Shown piece by piece: positions 12,533 through 14,675 of a stretch of 14,675 nucleotides of DNA (position 1 is the first letter of the stretch; every line of letters starts with the position of its first letter). Position numbers and translations under genes: made by a program. Under the pieces are notes generated by a model. It saw only the letters and a list, made by a program, of their open reading frames with translations, made no database searches and was not told the origin of the DNA. Location of the stretch: assembly GCA_003519585.1 (NCBI GenBank), contig DOWL01000161.1, forward strand, positions 4,823 to 19,497, read 5' to 3'. This DNA comes from Nocardioides sp. Lineage in GTDB: Bacteria > Actinomycetota > Actinomycetes > Propionibacteriales > Nocardioidaceae.

Positions 12533-13827
12533 CAGCGCATCATCTTCTTCGCGGCCGAGGTGCTGAGCGCGAGCGAGCCGTCGTCGAGCAGGACGAACGC
12601 GGCAATGCCGGCCGTTTCGGCCCAGGCCCGGGCGTCGGCGGTGTAGCCGGACCGGGAGAAGAACGCTCCCTTCTTGCGTGCGTGGGCAGCCGCGCCGTGG
12701 AGCTGCTGCAGTTTGGGCCGCCCGACCGGGGTGGCCTCCCACTTGACCTGGGCGAGGACCTTGCGGGCGATGACGTCGACGCCGGCGTCCTTGCCGGTTG
12801 GAGTCACCTTGGCGTCGTTGAATCCCATGTGCCGCAGCCACGCGCAGGCTGCGGCCTCGGCCTGTTGCCAACTGCCGATCGGTGCGGCCCGTTTGCGCCC
12901 CAGAAAGCCCGTCCTCCGAACCACCGGGACGGCGGGTACCCCGTCGGCGGCGGTGACGCGGCGCACCTGCTGTTGGGCGGCTCGTTGGCCTTCAACGACA
13001 GCATCGAGCTCTGCCCACCGGCGCGCCAGGTCGACGACTGCCTCGAGCGCGCGAGGCTCCCCGCGGAGCCGAGCGACGGTCGAGCGGACCGGCTGGTTGT
13101 GGAACAAGGTGAGCTCGGTGCCACGCAGGTCCCAGCCCAGCGACCCCCGACCAACGCCCATGGTCGGCCGGGACTTCGCATCGGCGCCGACAGCAACGAA
13201 CGTGATCTTCGTTCCGGTGCCGACGACGATGACCTCGCCGCCGGGTAGCGAGGGATGCAGGCTGAGCTGGGTGGCTCGGACCAGGCACTGCGCCTTGGCG
13301 GACCCGAGCGAGCCGAGCACAGCGTCGGCGACTGGTCCGGTCGCCGGCGGTGGCAGGGGACTGGCTGCGTACGCGGCCTTGGTCTTAGGTGAAGTGCTCA
13401 AGTCGAGCACGACGGCACGGACCGGCCGGGCGTCTGCAGGAAGCCGCAGTGCTCTGAGCAGGGCCGTGCGTTGCTCGGGCCGGCCGACCAGGCGCAGGGG
13501 CGTCGAGGAGCTGCCGTCGGACAGGCGCAGCACGCCTTTCACCGTGCGGGTGTGCTCGGTGACTTGGGCACTGCGACGCACCATTCTGCGAAACCGATCG
13601 CTCACCACGGTCCACGACAGCAGTCGCCCGGAGGTGACGGCGACGAACACATCCCGAGATCCGTCGGTGAAGACGTCCAGGTACAGCACGAGTTCGTTCG
13701 CGTCGAGCTCCGCCAGCAGGCGGCGCCACACTCGTGAGTCCGGCAGCGCGAGAGACGCAGCCCGCGTGGAGGCTTCCCAGGCTTCCCGCGTGCGCGGATC
13801 AGTGCTGACGTCCATCGCTGCGGTCAC
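12532..13827 (-). CDS. Mrr-family restriction endonuclease-like protein
   Basis: I chose the GTG at 13827, whose GTGA overlaps the upstream stop, giving 431 residues. The frame is open to a GTG at 13890 (452 residues; residue numbers here use that longer form). The C-terminal 110 residues are a clear Mrr catalytic domain: AEAAACAWLRHMGF with Glu345, DAGVDVIA with Asp372, and AQVKWE with Gln381 and Lys383, followed by QLHGAAAHARKKGAFFS. This is the D...QxK form of PD-(D/E)xK. The N-terminal 290 residues contain two similar beta-rich segments (about 80-150 and 215-275) that could be PH-like domains; this is an inference. Mrr enzymes are known to cut methylated or otherwise modified DNA. There is no membrane segment. 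It overlaps the RuvC-like gene by one base. Confidence 0.82.
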   Translation of the reverse strand: MTAAMDVSTDPRTREAWEASTRAASLALPDSRVWRRLLAELDANELVLYLDVFTDGSRDVFVAVTSGRLLSWTVVSDRFRRMVRRSAQVTEHTRTVKGVLRLSDGSSSTPLRLVGRPEQRTALLRALRLPADARPVRAVVLDLSTSPKTKAAYAASPLPPPATGPVADAVLGSLGSAKAQCLVRATQLSLHPSLPGGEVIVVGTGTKITFVAVGADAKSRPTMGVGRGSLGWDLRGTELTLFHNQPVRSTVARLRGEPRALEAVVDLARRWAELDAVVEGQRAAQQQVRRVTAADGVPAVPVVRRTGFLGRKRAAPIGSWQQAEAAACAWLRHMGFNDAKVTPTGKDAGVDVIARKVLAQVKWEATPVGRPKLQQLHGAAAHARKKGAFFSRSGYTADARAWAETAGIAAFVLLDDGSLALSTSAAKKMMR

Positions 13828-14129
13828 GAATCTCGGGAGTAGTCGGTCCCGAAGTGTTCCGCGATCATCGCGGTCGTCTGGCAACCCCACCTCCGACGGT
13901 GCCTGACCGGGTCGTGGTCGTCGGCGCCGGCGTCACGTAATCCGGTGCCGGTCCCGCAGTCCCTGTGGAGGGCGATGAGTTTGCGGGCCAGAGGGTCGTT
14001 GTTCGCGTTGAGCCGCCGCGTGGCATCGACCCACCTCGCCACGGGCACGGGACCGTCGTCCGGCACTTCGTGCACGACGTCCATGTGCCAGGCCTCGCTG
14101 GCCTCCTCGTCGTACTCGTAGCGGGTCAT
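13824..14129 (-). CDS. Small hypothetical protein (101 aa) of the Mrr module
   Basis: This is an unrecognised 101-residue protein. ATG 14129 overlaps the upstream stop as TGATG, and its own stop overlaps the Mrr-like start as GTGA. The N-terminus is acidic (MTRYEYDEEASEAWHMDVV). It is followed by VARWVDATRRLNANNDPLA, a likely helix pair, and ALHRDCGTGTGLRDAGADDHD, which has a Cys and several His and Asp residues. The C-terminal part ends GCQTTAMIAEHFGTDYS. A metal site is possible but the pattern is not a standard one. Its role in the module is unknown. Confidence 0.6.
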   Translation of the reverse strand: MTRYEYDEEASEAWHMDVVHEVPDDGPVPVARWVDATRRLNANNDPLARKLIALHRDCGTGTGLRDAGADDHDPVRHRRRWGCQTTAMIAEHFGTDYSRDS

Positions 14130-14380
14130 CAGCGCATCCCGAAGAAGGAGGTGATTCGGTCGATCTGCTTCTGGTCGAGCAGCGATGGCCGGCATGCGCC
14201 GTAGGCGTTGGTGAGGTCGATGACGAGTTGCCGCGTCTGGTCGAGGCTGAGATCGACGGTGGCGGTCTCGCCGTCGGTGCTGGTGATCTTGAGGTCGACC
14301 CGTTGGATGTCTTCGTCGACGTACCGGGCGTGAGCACCGATCTTCTTGGCCCGTACGGTGTCGCTGCGTTTGAACAATCC
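14129..14380 (-). CDS. Small hypothetical protein (83 aa), first clear gene of the minus module
   Basis: From GTG 14380 the product is 83 residues, starting MGLFKRSDTVRAKKIG. The frame extends to GTG 14413 (94 residues), where it would overlap an upstream open frame by GTGA. I prefer 14380 because MGLFKR is a natural N-terminus and the extra 11 residues are unconvincing, though no good ribosome site precedes either start. The protein has a beta-rich middle (VDLKITSTDGETATVDLSL), then a helix TRQLVIDLTNAYGACRP, and ends QKQIDRITSFFGMR. It looks like a compact alpha/beta protein of unknown role. It is joined to the next gene by TGATG. Confidence 0.6.
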   Translation of the reverse strand, partial: GLFKRSDTVRAKKIGAHARYVDEDIQRVDLKITSTDGETATVDLSLDQTRQLVIDLTNAYGACRPSLLDQKQIDRITSFFGMR

Positions 14381-14394
14381 CACGGGTGCATCGT

Positions 14395-14409
14395 GGCACG
14401 CGCCGTGCC
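14395..14409. repeat. Inverted repeat GGCACG-CGC-CGTGCC
   Basis: A perfect 6+3+6 inverted repeat lies just upstream of the preferred start of the first minus-module gene. It could be a small hairpin or an operator half-site pair. The GC content makes chance occurrence quite possible. Confidence 0.35.
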
Positions 14410-14413
14410 TCAC

Positions 14414-14592
14414 CAGGACGGGAACGGCATCACGACAACAAGGGTCGGTTCCCTAAGTCCATCCTCGGACGCGCGCAGGCACGGGGGCGGTGATCCGGAC
14501 GCCGACCTCGCCAGTTGCGCCCGGCCTGGGCGCCCTGCTGGGACCGACTGCCGTGGGGGCGCCGACGACCTGCCGGAGGCGAGGTTCCCCGC
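14414..14592. other. Region without an assigned gene
   Basis: I see no convincing gene here. On the minus strand one frame is open from the window end down to a TGA at 14412-14410 and would overlap the GTG at 14413 (GTGA), so the 3' end of an upstream gene is possible. The product would be low in complexity, rich in Ser, Gly, Pro and Arg. A plus-strand frame from 14228 to 14614 is the opposite-strand shadow of the minus genes for part of its length and is not credible. Confidence 0.3.
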
Positions 14593-14675
14593 TCGGCCGC
14601 TGATCGGCCCGTAGGCCAGCGGGCTACCGCGTCGGCCGCTGATCGGCCCGTAGGCCAGCGGGCTACCGCGTCGGC
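14593..14675. repeat. Perfect 39-bp tandem direct repeat, truncated by the window end
   Basis: Bases 14593-14631 are repeated exactly at 14632-14670, and 14671-14675 begin a third copy, so the array continues beyond the window. Each unit contains two CGGCC boxes and an imperfect inverted repeat (GTAGGCC...GGGCTAC). The 39-bp length is a multiple of three and is open in two minus-strand frames, so a repeated peptide of 13 residues is possible. Iterons, partition sites or a simple minisatellite are alternatives. Confidence 0.85.

Noticed and set aside
12523..13906. Plus-strand frames of 241 and 410 codons across the Mrr-like gene
   Set aside because: They are complements of the Mrr-like gene, which has a clear catalytic domain and coupled neighbours on the minus strand.
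14593..14675. CRISPR array
   Set aside because: The repeats are directly adjacent with no unique spacers, so this is a tandem repeat and not a CRISPR.

Overview
The window looks like an accessory region of a high-GC actinobacterium (Actinomycetota), probably part of a plasmid, integrative element or prophage. This rests on the strongly GC-biased codons, frequent GTG starts, long runs of genes joined by ATGA/GTGA/TGATG overlaps, many small Cys-rich proteins and phage-type DNA-modifying genes. There is no core housekeeping gene, rRNA or tRNA. I see no integrase, replication or transfer gene, so the type of element is undecided and the genus cannot be named.

Region A (152-3680, + strand) is a tightly packed run of five genes. 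Three are unrecognised proteins. The fourth is a tRNA-guanine-transglycosylase-superfamily protein resembling the DpdA enzymes that swap guanine for 7-deazaguanines in phage DNA. The fifth is a membrane-anchored staphylococcal-nuclease-type nuclease.

Region B (3805-8399, + strand) starts behind a promoter covered by two tandem palindromic operators (3728-3763). It is a chain of about a dozen coupled genes: small Cys-rich, mostly zinc-ribbon-like proteins, a large variant cytosine-C5 DNA methyltransferase with a repeat-built recognition region, and a terminal helix-turn-helix protein. One member (6960) has a probable one-base frameshift in a C run.

Region C (8450-10132, - strand) is a umuDC-type SOS mutagenesis operon with a perfect LexA-type SOS box. 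Its UmuD lacks both catalytic residues and most of the cleavable arm, so it looks like a permanently pre-processed UmuD'.

Region D (10275-14413) holds two convergent nuclease modules. The + module pairs a PD-(D/E)xK nuclease with a protein carrying RusA-like features. The - module has two small proteins, an Mrr-type restriction-like nuclease and an RNase H/RuvC-like protein. Each module thus pairs a restriction-type nuclease with a protein of resolvase-like character, and this is the best candidate here for an undescribed defence or DNA-processing system. The last 83 bases are a perfect 39-bp tandem repeat that runs off the window.

Taken together, the region appears to carry DNA modification (methylation, possibly base exchange), DNA cleavage and SOS-inducible damage tolerance. 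All functions are inferred by reading motifs; no database search was possible.
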